Assembly: GCA_900314685.1 (NCBI GenBank)
Contig: OMWE01000002.1
Span: 64,577-128,576, forward strand
Length of the DNA stretch: 64,000 nucleotides
Direction: 5' to 3'
Source of the DNA: an uncultured Actinomycetes bacterium
GTDB taxonomy: Bacteria > Actinomycetota > Coriobacteriia > Coriobacteriales > Atopobiaceae
Positions 51,561-62,382 of the stretch are shown one piece after another. Position 1 is the first letter of the stretch, and each line of letters starts with the position of its first letter. The notes under the pieces were generated by a model, which was not told where the DNA came from, ran no database searches, and saw nothing but the letters and a program-made list of their open reading frames with translations. The position numbers were made by a program, and so were the translations under genes.

Positions 51561-53588
51561 ATGAACCTCACCCTGCTCATCGTTGCCGTCGTCGGCGTCC
51601 TTGCTGTCGCGCTCGTGGTCATATTCATAGTATTCGGGCGCGGGGAGGGACGTTTTACCTTCGATATCGGAGGCGCTGCCCCGCGGGCCGAGGGCGGCAG
51701 CGACACCTCTGCCGACACCGGGTTCAAGGAACGCCTGACCGGCCTGGGTATTGCCGCGGTCGGTGTGATCGGCGTGCTGATGGCACGTCTTTGGTCCATG
51801 CAGCTCGTTTCCTCGGACGAGTACAACAGGCAGGCCGAGACGAACCGTACGCGTACCATCACGAAGAACGCGCCGCGCGGCCGCATCCTGGACCGCAACG
51901 GGGTGGAGCTTGTGACAAACCGGTCGTCGTTGACGGTGACGGCCGACTCCGACGTCGCCGACAACACTTTTGAGTGCCAGGTGCTTGCAAACCTGATCGG
52001 CATGCCCGCGGCAGCGGTGCGACGCAACATCCAGAACGCCTCCGAAGGTGCTCAGAGCATGCGCGTGGTGGCGTCTGACGTGTCGAGGCGCGTCGTGGCG
52101 GTCATCGAGGAGCGCCCGTACCTCTTCGACGGCGTATCGGTCGAAGAGCGGGCCGTCCGCCTGTATCCGCAGGGCAGTCTGGCCGCCCACGTCCTCGGAT
52201 ACGTAGGCACCATCACATCGGAGCAGCTCGAGGCGGACAGTTCGAGCAACGACGGGTCGGTGTCCTACCAATCGGGTGACACGGTGGGTCAGGCGGGCGT
52301 CGAGTACCAGTACGAAAGCGTGCTGCAGGGCGTCCGCGGCGAGCAGAACGTGTACGTCGACGCCGACGGCAACGTGCTGGACTACGCGAACGGCATCGAA
52401 CCGCAGGCTGGCTCCGACGTGCAGCTCACCATAGACGCAAACGTACAAAAGGCGGCAGAGGAGTCCCTGGCAAGCACGATCGCCGAGCTGCAGGAGTCGC
52501 TCACGTACGACTGCAAATGCGGCAGCGTGCTGTGCATGGACGTGACGAACGGCGACATCATCGCCATGGCGAGCCTGCCCACGTACTCGCCCAACACGTT
52601 CGTCGGCGGCATCTCCGCCGACGACTGGGAGGCAATGTCTGGCGAGGAGGCCAAAAACCCGCTCCTGAATCGCGCGATATCCGGCCAGTACCCGTCCGCA
52701 TCGACCATCAAGCCCCTGACCGCCCTAGCCGCTCTCAACGAGGGGCTTGCCACGGCCCAGTCCTCCTATATGTGCACGGGCTACTGGACGGGGTTCGGCA
52801 AGGACTACGGCCAGTATTGCTGGAACCACGACGGCCACGGTGCCATGACCATACAGACGGGCATCACGTTCTCGTGCGACGTCGTCTTTTACGAGATCGG
52901 CAAAGCCTTTTACCTGGCGGACTCCGAGGGCATGCAGGAGACGTTCCGCACGTGGGGCCTCGGTTCCAAAGAGGGGATAGACCTGCCAAGCGAGCTTGAG
53001 GGGCGTGTGCCCGACAAAGACTGGAAATGGAATTACTTCACGTGGGCCGCGGACGACGCGCGCACCTGGCAGGGCGGAGACAACACCAACCTCGCCATCG
53101 GTCAGGGCGACCTGCTTGTGACCCCGCTTCAGATGGCCTGCGTCTACGCCGCCATCGCCAACGGGGGCACCTGCTACAAACCCCACGTCCTCAAGAGCGT
53201 GCTGTCCCAGTCCGGTACGGGCACCGTGATCGAGCACAAAAACGAGGAGCTCCGCACCGTCAAGGAGGACGAGAGCTACCTCGACATCATCAAGCAGGGC
53301 CTCATTGGCGTGATCTACGAGGAGTCGGCCGCCCAGGCATCGCACTTCACCAACATGAAGGAAAAGGTGGCCGGCAAGACCGGTACGGCGGAGATCGCAA
53401 ACGCCTCGGAGCCTACCGGCTGGTTCATCGCCTATGTGCCGGCCGACAATCCCAAATACGTCGTCGCGTCATGTATCGAAAACGGTGGTTTCGGCACATC
53501 GTCGGCCATGTATGTCGTACGCGACGTGATGGGCGCCCTCTACAACGAACCCGATACCTCCACCGAAGTGAGCGATGGTGACCGATAG
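51561..53588 (+). CDS. mrdA: Penicillin-binding protein 2 (elongation transpeptidase)
   Basis: Cross-links peptidoglycan during lateral growth together with RodA. The 675-residue protein carries the PBP dimer domain (RTRTITKNAPRGRILDRNG) and transpeptidase motifs: S-x-x-K at Ser381-Lys384 (PSASTIKPLT), SCD (TFSCDVVFYEIG) and KTGTAE. It has two hydrophobic helices near the N-terminus (about 3-26 and 60-78), where PBP2 normally has one, joined by a Gly/Asp linker. ATG 51561 is behind AGGGG. The stop codon abuts the rodA ATG. Confidence 0.95.
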   Translation: MNLTLLIVAVVGVLAVALVVIFIVFGRGEGRFTFDIGGAAPRAEGGSDTSADTGFKERLTGLGIAAVGVIGVLMARLWSMQLVSSDEYNRQAETNRTRTITKNAPRGRILDRNGVELVTNRSSLTVTADSDVADNTFECQVLANLIGMPAAAVRRNIQNASEGAQSMRVVASDVSRRVVAVIEERPYLFDGVSVEERAVRLYPQGSLAAHVLGYVGTITSEQLEADSSSNDGSVSYQSGDTVGQAGVEYQYESVLQGVRGEQNVYVDADGNVLDYANGIEPQAGSDVQLTIDANVQKAAEESLASTIAELQESLTYDCKCGSVLCMDVTNGDIIAMASLPTYSPNTFVGGISADDWEAMSGEEAKNPLLNRAISGQYPSASTIKPLTALAALNEGLATAQSSYMCTGYWTGFGKDYGQYCWNHDGHGAMTIQTGITFSCDVVFYEIGKAFYLADSEGMQETFRTWGLGSKEGIDLPSELEGRVPDKDWKWNYFTWAADDARTWQGGDNTNLAIGQGDLLVTPLQMACVYAAIANGGTCYKPHVLKSVLSQSGTGTVIEHKNEELRTVKEDESYLDIIKQGLIGVIYEESAAQASHFTNMKEKVAGKTGTAEIANASEPTGWFIAYVPADNPKYVVASCIENGGFGTSSAMYVVRDVMGALYNEPDTSTEVSDGDR

Positions 53589-54821
53589 ATGGATGTGAAG
53601 GCAAACGTCAGCGCAGCCGCCGGAGACGTGCTCGGCAAGATAGGCACCGTGTTCGGCAGGGGCGGCTCTGCCGCCAACACGCGCAAACCAGGCAAACACG
53701 GGGTACTTTCGGAACTCTACCTGGGCAACCTCGTGCCCGTGCTCCTGCTTGTCCTGTACGGCACCATCGTTATCTGGTCCGCATCGCTCACCATCGCGGA
53801 GGCGTCGTTCCCCCGCCACCTGATCGGCATAGCCCTGGGGCTGGTGGCCGCCGCCCTGGTCTGGCGGGCGGACTACCGCGTGATGCAGCCTGCGAGCACG
53901 ATCCTCTTCATCGCGATCATCGTCCTCATCCTCCTGCCAAAGGTGCCTGGCTTTGGGTACTCAGCAAAGGGTATGACCGGCTGGGTGCGTATACCGCTGA
54001 TAGGGCTGAGGTTCCAGCCGTCGGAAATCGTCAAGGTCCTCACCATCTTCCTCATGGCTTCGCTCGGCGCCCAGTACAACGGCAAGGTCGAATTTCTGAA
54101 CGACTACGTGAAACTCTGCGGCGTGCTCGCGGTGGTCTTCCTTCTCATGATCACACAGGACCTGGGTACCGGCCTGATCATCCTAGTGGTCGGTGCCTCC
54201 ATCATCATCATGTCGGGAGCGCGCCGTAGCTGGGTGCTGGTGACAATAGGCATCATTGTCGTGGGAGCGACGCTCGTGGTCGGGCTCTCGCTTGCAGACG
54301 GAGTGCCCAAAGCCCTGAAGATACTCAAGGAATATCAGCTCAACCGCCTGATCGTCTTCGTCGATCCCTCGGTGGACCCGACGGGAGACGGCTACAACCT
54401 CCAGCAGGCCAAAATCGCGGTCGGCTCCGGCGGACTCCTCGGCAAAGGTATCGGCAACGCGACCCAGGCGGGTTCTGGATTTCTGCCCGAGGCCCATACC
54501 GACTTTGTGTTTGCCCTCCTGTCGGAGGAATTCGGCTTTGTAGGCAGTATCGCGCTGATGCTGCTCTTTGCCTGGGCGATTCTGTCCGTCGTGGCCCTCG
54601 CGCAGCGACTGGACTCTCCGTACGCAAAACTGATATTGGCCGGCATCGCGACCATGTGGATGTTTCAGCTGTTGCAGAATGTGGGTATGTGCATCGGTAT
54701 CATGCCCATCACGGGCATCCCGCTGCCTTTCATCAGCTTTGGATCCTCGTCCATGGTGGTGCAGCTGACGACGGCCGGTATCGTCCAATCCGTCTGGCAT
54801 CACAGGCCCAAGTCCGCGTAA
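53589..54821 (+). CDS. rodA: Peptidoglycan glycosyltransferase RodA
   Basis: SEDS-family glycan polymerase, 410 residues with about 10 membrane helices after a soluble N-terminal stretch of about 45 residues. Family motifs are WVRIPLIGLRFQPSEIVKV, ITQDLGTGLIILVVGA, the large loop with FVDPSVDPTGDGYNLQQAKIAVGSGGLLGKG, LPEAHTDFVFALLSEEFGFVG and GIPLPFISFGSSSM. It follows mrdA with no gap, so the polymerase and transpeptidase are co-translated. Last gene of the shape operon. Confidence 0.95.
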   Translation: MDVKANVSAAAGDVLGKIGTVFGRGGSAANTRKPGKHGVLSELYLGNLVPVLLLVLYGTIVIWSASLTIAEASFPRHLIGIALGLVAAALVWRADYRVMQPASTILFIAIIVLILLPKVPGFGYSAKGMTGWVRIPLIGLRFQPSEIVKVLTIFLMASLGAQYNGKVEFLNDYVKLCGVLAVVFLLMITQDLGTGLIILVVGASIIIMSGARRSWVLVTIGIIVVGATLVVGLSLADGVPKALKILKEYQLNRLIVFVDPSVDPTGDGYNLQQAKIAVGSGGLLGKGIGNATQAGSGFLPEAHTDFVFALLSEEFGFVGSIALMLLFAWAILSVVALAQRLDSPYAKLILAGIATMWMFQLLQNVGMCIGIMPITGIPLPFISFGSSSMVVQLTTAGIVQSVWHHRPKSA

Positions 54822-54882
54822 CGGCCCGGCCAACGAATCGCGCAAATCAGAACATGAACTCGTCGACATAAAACGTATCGAA

Positions 54883-54915
54883 ATAACAAAAGGCCCGCTG
54901 CGTGCAGCGGGCCTT
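54883..54915 (-). terminator. Terminator of rplU-rpmA
   Basis: AAGGCCCGCTG pairs with CAGCGGGCCTT around a 4-base loop (54890-54915). On the minus strand it is followed by TTTGTTATTT, 25 bases past the rpmA stop. Confidence 0.87.
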
Positions 54916-54939
54916 GCTAATCGATATCCGGGATAGACG

Positions 54940-55191
54940 CTACTCGGCGGGAACGACGTTGACGACGTGCTTTGCGCCCTTCACAAACTGGACGGTGCCG
55001 TCCTGCAGGGCGAAGAGGGTGTCGTCCTTGCCACGGCCCACGCCCGTGCCCGGGGTGATGTGGGTGCCGCGCTGACGGACGATGATCTGACCGGTCTTGA
55101 TGGCCTGACCGCCGTAAATCTTGGTGCCGAGGCGCTGGGCGTTGGAGTCGCGACCGTTGCGCGAAGACGCCTGACCTTTCTTGTGTGCCAT
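54940..55191 (-). CDS. rpmA: 50S ribosomal protein L27
   Basis: Large-subunit protein near the peptidyl-transferase centre, 83 residues. It starts [20 protein letters not shown] and includes [28 protein letters not shown] in family order. It starts directly with the mature-type AHKK N-terminus, without the cleaved extension seen in Firmicutes. Second gene of the rplU-rpmA pair. Confidence 0.97.
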   Translation of the reverse strand: MAHKKGQASSRNGRDSNAQRLGTKIYGGQAIKTGQIIVRQRGTHITPGTGVGRGKDDTLFALQDGTVQFVKGAKHVVNVVPAE

Positions 55192-55239
55192 GATGAAACC
55201 TGCCTTACCTGAGGAATGCCGAACGATACGAGGGGGTGA

Positions 55240-55548
55240 TTACGCGGGAATCTCGGTAATCTCGAGACGCGTGAGCTGCTGACGGTGACCGCGGGTGCGG
55301 TGATAGCGCTTACGCTTGTGGAGCTTGAAGACGAGAACCTTCTCGCCCTTGTGCTGGTCGATCACCTCAGCGGTGACCTTCTTGCCCTCGAGCTCGGCGG
55401 GATCGACGACGGTCTTGTCGTCATCGGCAAGCATGAGGACGTCGAGGCTGACCTTGTCGCCAGGCTGCGCGTCGAGCTTCTCGACGTCGAGGACGTCGCC
55501 CTTGGCAACCTTATACTGCTTGCCACCAGTAGAAACGATTGCGTACAT
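55240..55548 (-). CDS. rplU: 50S ribosomal protein L21
   Basis: Large-subunit protein of 102 residues: MYAIVSTGGKQYKVAKGDVL, the beta-barrel strands with LDVLMLADD, and the C-terminal KRKRYHRTRGHRQQLTRL RNA-binding tail. ATG 55548 has AAGGG upstream; five more residues upstream are possible. It has a strong promoter at 55590-55618 and a short leader. Confidence 0.97.
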   Translation of the reverse strand: MYAIVSTGGKQYKVAKGDVLDVEKLDAQPGDKVSLDVLMLADDDKTVVDPAELEGKKVTAEVIDQHKGEKVLVFKLHKRKRYHRTRGHRQQLTRLEITEIPA

Positions 55549-55589
55549 GTGAGAACCCTTCACTTACGGTGTTGGTGCAACGGCTATCC

Positions 55590-55618
55590 ATAATACAAGC
55601 CATGACCTGCACAGTCAA
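55590..55618 (-). promoter_or_regulatory. Sigma-70-type promoter of rplU-rpmA
   Basis: On the minus strand TTGACT (55613-55618) and TATTAT (55590-55595) are separated by exactly 17 bases. The leader of about 35 bases contains CGTTGCACCAACACCG, a possible small structure for L21 autoregulation. Confidence 0.82.
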
Positions 55619-55706
55619 TGAAAAATACGCCTCACAACACCAACATGTCGCAAATTCAGCAGATATCTCATACCAGATATCGCGTGTTGAGCAGATGGTT
55701 GCGCGA

Positions 55707-56663
55707 TTAATAGGTAATATAGCCCGTTTCTGACGCAGGTGGCTCGGCTACCGGCAAGGTAAAGGCCTCGCGCTGGAACGTCTGCGCGGTATCGGCGGAG
55801 ATGGCCTCCCTGGCTTTGCCGACCGTCTCGGCGAGGGTGCCGTCGTGGGCGGCGACGATGAGACGGGATGTGCCGACGGTGCCCGCAAAGGCAAAGACGG
55901 CCCGCGACACCCAGTTGCCGACGGGCAGTATACCGTCGACGAGGCGGGCAAAGGCGCGCCAACTGACGCCCGCGGCGAGCACGAGCGCTACATCGAGTGC
56001 GGTCTGTGGGGAGAGCGCGTCGCCGTATGCAGCGGCGATGTCTAGCGCGAGCTTCGCCTGATTGGCGGTCATGATGGGGAAGTCGGAACCGTGGATGACG
56101 TCGACAGCGCCGACGGCGGCGTTCTGAGCGGCGCATCGCGCCGCAAGCGAGTTGACGAGCACGGGCCGGCAAAAGGGGAAGTTCGCCGCCATGGCGATGG
56201 GTTTGTCCGTCGCGTCGATGAGCCAGCGGGCCAGGCGGTCGGCGAGGCGTGACTCGTCGGACACGACGATCTCGGAGACGAGGGCGCCCACCTCCTCGGG
56301 CAGATCGCCGATGGCGGGGAGCTCCACGGCGCTTTGGGCGACCAGGGCGACGGGCACGCCGGCACGGGCGCGCGACAAGGCCAGCACGCCGATGGCGCGG
56401 GGGTTCGAGCCGACGAGATACAGGACGGCATCGCGCTTGTTTGGCGCGTCGGAGGACGCGTCGGCGTACGAGAGCACGCGGACGGCGGCGCTGGGCTGCT
56501 CCGCCACAAACGCGTCGCGCACGACGAGGACGTTCTCGCGCGGGGCCCCGTCGTCCACCACGACCGCGATGTCCACGCCCTCGGTGCGTTTTTCTTCCGC
56601 GGTCTTGCCGGCACCCAGCACATCGAGAAGGCGGGAAACGGAAAAGCTGCTTTTCTGAGACAT
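55707..56663 (-). CDS. DUF697-like protein
   Basis: A 318-residue protein of unknown function. The C-terminal half resembles DUF697: FPIMTANQAKLALDIAAAYGD, VALVLAAGVSWRAFARLVDGILPVGNWVSRAVFAFAGT, with two hydrophobic stretches that may associate with the membrane. The N-terminal half has a Rossmann-like run of strands (AVVVDDG, AVLYLVGSNP) but no P-loop, unlike GTPases that carry DUF697. Start behind GAAGGAG. It is divergent from obgE and lies between it and rplU. Confidence 0.75.
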   Translation of the reverse strand: MSQKSSFSVSRLLDVLGAGKTAEEKRTEGVDIAVVVDDGAPRENVLVVRDAFVAEQPSAAVRVLSYADASSDAPNKRDAVLYLVGSNPRAIGVLALSRARAGVPVALVAQSAVELPAIGDLPEEVGALVSEIVVSDESRLADRLARWLIDATDKPIAMAANFPFCRPVLVNSLAARCAAQNAAVGAVDVIHGSDFPIMTANQAKLALDIAAAYGDALSPQTALDVALVLAAGVSWRAFARLVDGILPVGNWVSRAVFAFAGTVGTSRLIVAAHDGTLAETVGKAREAISADTAQTFQREAFTLPVAEPPASETGYITY

Positions 56664-56733
56664 CGCGCTCCTTCAGTCATCGTTTTACGAAGCACATTCT
56701 ACCCGCAAACCCGAAAGACTTGACATGGCGTAG

Positions 56734-59269
<2,536 letters not shown>

Positions 59270-59279
59270 GGGGACCCGC

Positions 59280-60008
59280 ATGGAGATGCAGCGCATCGAC
59301 CTCCCGGCGCTGGGGGAGGACACAGACCGTACGTATCGCCTGGGCATCATGGGCGGTACCTTCGACCCCATCCACAACGGGCACCTCGTGTGTGCCGAGT
59401 GCGCCTTCGATGCCCTGGACCTCGATATGGTCGTCTTTATGCCGGCGGGGTCGCCCGCCTTCAAGCAGGGCAAGCAGGTGTCGACGGGGGAGGACCGCTA
59501 CGCGATGACGCTGCTCGCGACCTCGGACAATCCGCATTTCGTCGCGACGCGGTTCGAGGTCGACCGCCCGGGGGTCACCTATACGGCCGATACGCTCCAG
59601 TTGCTGCGCGACCTGTATCCGGACAACGTCGAGTTTTTCTTCATCACGGGTGCGGACGCGATCGCCGACGTCGTCGCGTGGCGCAATGCCGACCGCGTGG
59701 CGGCGCTCGCGCACCTGGTGGGGGCGACGCGTCCCGGCTACGACCTGGGCCGCGCCGAGTCGGCCATCGAGAGCTCGCCCTATGACTTTGACGTCACCTA
59801 CCTGGAGGTCCCCGCCCTGTCTATCTCCTCCAGCTACCTGCGGGAGCGGGTGCGCGAGGGCAAGAGCCTGCGCTATCTCACCCCCGACCCGGTGACGGGC
59901 TACATCCACAAACACCAGCTGTACGGCGCCCGCGCCTCTCGCTACGGCGCAAGCAACGACCGCTATGGCATTCGATCGGGAGAAGGGCACAAAGATGGGC
60001 AAGCGTGA
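59280..60008 (+). CDS. nadD: Nicotinate-nucleotide adenylyltransferase
   Basis: Forms nicotinate adenine dinucleotide in NAD synthesis. The 242-residue protein has LGIMGGTFDPIHNGHLVCAE with the GxFDPxHxGH nucleotidyl-transferase motif, FMPAGSPAFK, FFITGADAIADVVAWR and the ISSSYLRERVREG motif. An N-terminal stretch of about 18 residues precedes the core and a divergent C-terminal tail of about 25 residues overlaps the next gene by 14 bases. Confidence 0.95.
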   Translation: MEMQRIDLPALGEDTDRTYRLGIMGGTFDPIHNGHLVCAECAFDALDLDMVVFMPAGSPAFKQGKQVSTGEDRYAMTLLATSDNPHFVATRFEVDRPGVTYTADTLQLLRDLYPDNVEFFFITGADAIADVVAWRNADRVAALAHLVGATRPGYDLGRAESAIESSPYDFDVTYLEVPALSISSSYLRERVREGKSLRYLTPDPVTGYIHKHQLYGARASRYGASNDRYGIRSGEGHKDGQA

Positions 60009-60630
60009 CAAGGATACCGTCTCCTATACCCCTGAGCAGCAGGAGGAGCTCAAGCGGCTCGAGCATGCGCTCAGGGACCACATGAAAGAGGCCAAGCCCA
60101 AGCGCTACGCACACTCCCTGTCGGTCGCAAAGACGGCGGAGTCGCTCGCGGTGACCTATGGCGTCGACCCCTACCTCGCGCGCTGCGCGGGCACGCTGCA
60201 CGACTGGTACAAGGTCCCGAGCAACGACGAGCAGATCGCCCGCGCGCGGGAGCTCGGCATCGACCTGGGCGTCGACCTCAGCCTGGTCGCAAACCTGCTC
60301 CACGGCATCATTGCGTCGCGCGACCTGCCCGCGCGGTTTCCCGAGCTGCCCGCTGAGGTCTGGCAGGCGATCGACCGCCATACGACGGGAGCCGCCGACA
60401 TGTCGCCCCTCGACATGGTCGTCTTTGTGGCCGACGGCATAGAGCCGCTCCGGCGGTCCTCCCCGGGCATCGAAAAGACACGCAAGCTCGTCGGGGTGTC
60501 TTCGCTGGAGGACCTGTACTGGGAGTCCTTCACGGGCGGGGTCATCTACGTGTTGGAGACCGGGCGGTACCTCTATCCGGGCACGCTCGCTATCTACAAT
60601 GCGCATGCCCTGCAAAGCCGGGGCGCCTAG
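59995..60630 (+). CDS. yqeK: HD-domain hydrolase, YqeK family
   Basis: Predicted diadenosine tetraphosphate (Ap4A) hydrolase of the YqeK family, 211 residues. The metal site is formed by RYAHSLSVAKTAESLA, LHDWYK and the later LLHGIIASR and RHTTGAADMSPLDMVVFVAD segments. nadD-yqeK-rsfS is a conserved gene order that supports the call. ATG 59995 is preceded by AGAAGG; ATG 59965 adds ten residues. Confidence 0.88.
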   Translation: MGKRDKDTVSYTPEQQEELKRLEHALRDHMKEAKPKRYAHSLSVAKTAESLAVTYGVDPYLARCAGTLHDWYKVPSNDEQIARARELGIDLGVDLSLVANLLHGIIASRDLPARFPELPAEVWQAIDRHTTGAADMSPLDMVVFVADGIEPLRRSSPGIEKTRKLVGVSSLEDLYWESFTGGVIYVLETGRYLYPGTLAIYNAHALQSRGA

Positions 60631-60688
60631 CCGCGCGCGCGGCGGGGTATGATACATCCGACGCGTATCGTTTGAAAGGATCTGATCT

Positions 60689-61075
60689 ATGGCAGCAACC
60701 CCCCTCGAGCTTGCACGCACGGCGGCCACGGCGGCAGACGACAAAAAGGCGACGGACATCGTCGTGATCGACCTCACACGCGATTCCGACGTGTGCGACT
60801 ACTTTGTGATCTGCACGGCAAACAGCAAACCACAGGCCGACGCAGTGCTGGAGGCGGTGGAGGAGAAGGTCCGTCTCAACTGCAACGAGAAGCCGCTCTC
60901 CGTCGAGGGCCGTGCGGGCTCCAACTGGACGCTCGTCGACTACGGCGCCGTCGTCGTGCATGTCTTCCGTCCCGAGACGCGTGACTTCTACCGGCTCGAC
61001 CGCCTGTGGGGAGACGCGCCGCGCGTCGACTTTGGCCTCGAGGGGCAGGCCGGTCAGGCGGCTGAAGCTGAGTAG
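60689..61075 (+). CDS. rsfS: Ribosome silencing factor
   Basis: Binds L14 and keeps ribosomal subunits apart during starvation. The 128-residue protein has KKATDIVVIDLTRDSDVCDYFVICTANSK, GSNWTLVDYGAVVVHVF and the RDFYRLDRLWGDAPRVDF ending that mark the family. Start behind GAAAGGA. Confidence 0.95.
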   Translation: MAATPLELARTAATAADDKKATDIVVIDLTRDSDVCDYFVICTANSKPQADAVLEAVEEKVRLNCNEKPLSVEGRAGSNWTLVDYGAVVVHVFRPETRDFYRLDRLWGDAPRVDFGLEGQAGQAAEAE

Positions 61076-61097
61076 TCGGTCGACACATCGTTTCGGG

Positions 61098-62372
61098 CTG
61101 TCGGCCATAGAGTGGCGGGGGCCGGCGATCGGCCTTTTGGACCTGGACGCCTTTTTCGCGTCAGTCGAGATGCTCGACCATCCCGAGTGGCGCGGCAAAC
61201 CACTGATTGTCGGCGGTTCCGCAGATAAGCGGGGTGTGGTGTCCACGGCCTCGTACGAGGCGCGCAAATACGGTGTGCATTCGGCGATGCCCAGCTACCA
61301 GGCCCGGCGCCTCTGTCCCAATGCCATCTGGACGCACGGACATTACGGGCGCTACCGCGAGGTGTCCGACCAGGTCATGGGGATACTGGTGGACGAGACG
61401 CCCCTGGTGGAGCAGGTTTCCATCGACGAGGCCTTTTTTGACGTGACCCCCGGACGCTACTCGCGCGAGAACCCCGTGGACATCTGCCGGCGCATCCAAC
61501 AGAGGGTATCGGACCTCGGCGTCACCTGCTCCATAGGCATCGGCACCAACAAGACGGTCGCAAAGATCGCCTCGGAGCGCGACAAGCCGCGCGGGCTCAC
61601 GGTCGTCCTGCCAGGCACCGAGGCCGCCTTTCTGGCCCCGCTGCCCGTCCGGGACATGAGCGGTATCGGCGGTGCCACGGGCAAGAAACTAGAGGAGCTC
61701 GGCATACACACGCTCGGCGAGCTTGCCGCGCAGGATCCCGCCGAGATGGAGCGCCTTTTCGGCGTGGCAGGGCCGCGCATGGTCGTGCGAGCCGGCGGGC
61801 GCGAGGCCAGCTCGGTCGCGAACCGCTACGACGAGGGGGAGCCCAAATCGGTCTCGAACGAGCGCACCTTTTCCAGGGACCTGACCACGCGCGAGGAGGT
61901 GCGTGCTGCCGTGAGGCACGTAGCCGCGCTGACGGGGACGCGGCTGCGCAAAAAGGGGCTGCGCGGCAGCGAGGTGACCCTCAAGCTCAAGTTCGACTTC
62001 AACCACACGCGTACCGCGCAGAGGCCCCTGGACGAGCCGACCGACGACGAGCACGTCTTTGGCAAGGTGGCGCTCGACCTGTTGGACGAGGTGTGGCAGG
62101 AGGGCACTCCCGTGCGCCTGGTCGGTGTCGGTGTCAGTGAGTTTCACGGGGCCAAACCGCGCCAGCTGTCCCTCTTCGACGAGGCCGACTACGAGCGCGA
62201 CACCTCGGGCCGGGAAGAAGCACATACGAAGCGCGACCTGCGCAACCTCTCGGTCACGACCGACCTGCTCCGCCAGCGTTTCGGCAACGGCGCGGTCGCC
62301 TATGGGCACGACCTGCGGTTCCAGGAGGAGATGAGCGACACCCATCCGCGCGACAGGCACGACTATACGTGA
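61098..62372 (+). CDS. dinB: DNA polymerase IV (DinB), start codon unclear
   Basis: Y-family translesion polymerase. The protein has LLDLDAFFASVE (metal Asp), the GVVSTASYEARKYGVHSAMP finger, the catalytic SIDEAFFDVTP, SIGIGTNKTVAKIASE, helix-hairpin-helix and little-finger domains, and QLSLFD near the C-terminus, a beta-clamp binding motif. No ATG, GTG or usable TTG with a ribosome site lies near the expected N-terminus. CTG 61098 is used here; ATA 61107, TTG 61137 (would cut strand 1) and GTG 60981 (deep in rsfS) are alternatives. Confidence 0.88.
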   Translation: MSAIEWRGPAIGLLDLDAFFASVEMLDHPEWRGKPLIVGGSADKRGVVSTASYEARKYGVHSAMPSYQARRLCPNAIWTHGHYGRYREVSDQVMGILVDETPLVEQVSIDEAFFDVTPGRYSRENPVDICRRIQQRVSDLGVTCSIGIGTNKTVAKIASERDKPRGLTVVLPGTEAAFLAPLPVRDMSGIGGATGKKLEELGIHTLGELAAQDPAEMERLFGVAGPRMVVRAGGREASSVANRYDEGEPKSVSNERTFSRDLTTREEVRAAVRHVAALTGTRLRKKGLRGSEVTLKLKFDFNHTRTAQRPLDEPTDDEHVFGKVALDLLDEVWQEGTPVRLVGVGVSEFHGAKPRQLSLFDEADYERDTSGREEAHTKRDLRNLSVTTDLLRQRFGNGAVAYGHDLRFQEEMSDTHPRDRHDYT

Positions 62373-62382
62373 GCGCGGTTCT

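Noticed and set aside
60912..61097. Extension of dinB back into rsfS
   Set aside because: It would overlap rsfS in another frame and encode Ser/Arg-rich sequence unlike any DinB N-terminus, though no better standard start exists.
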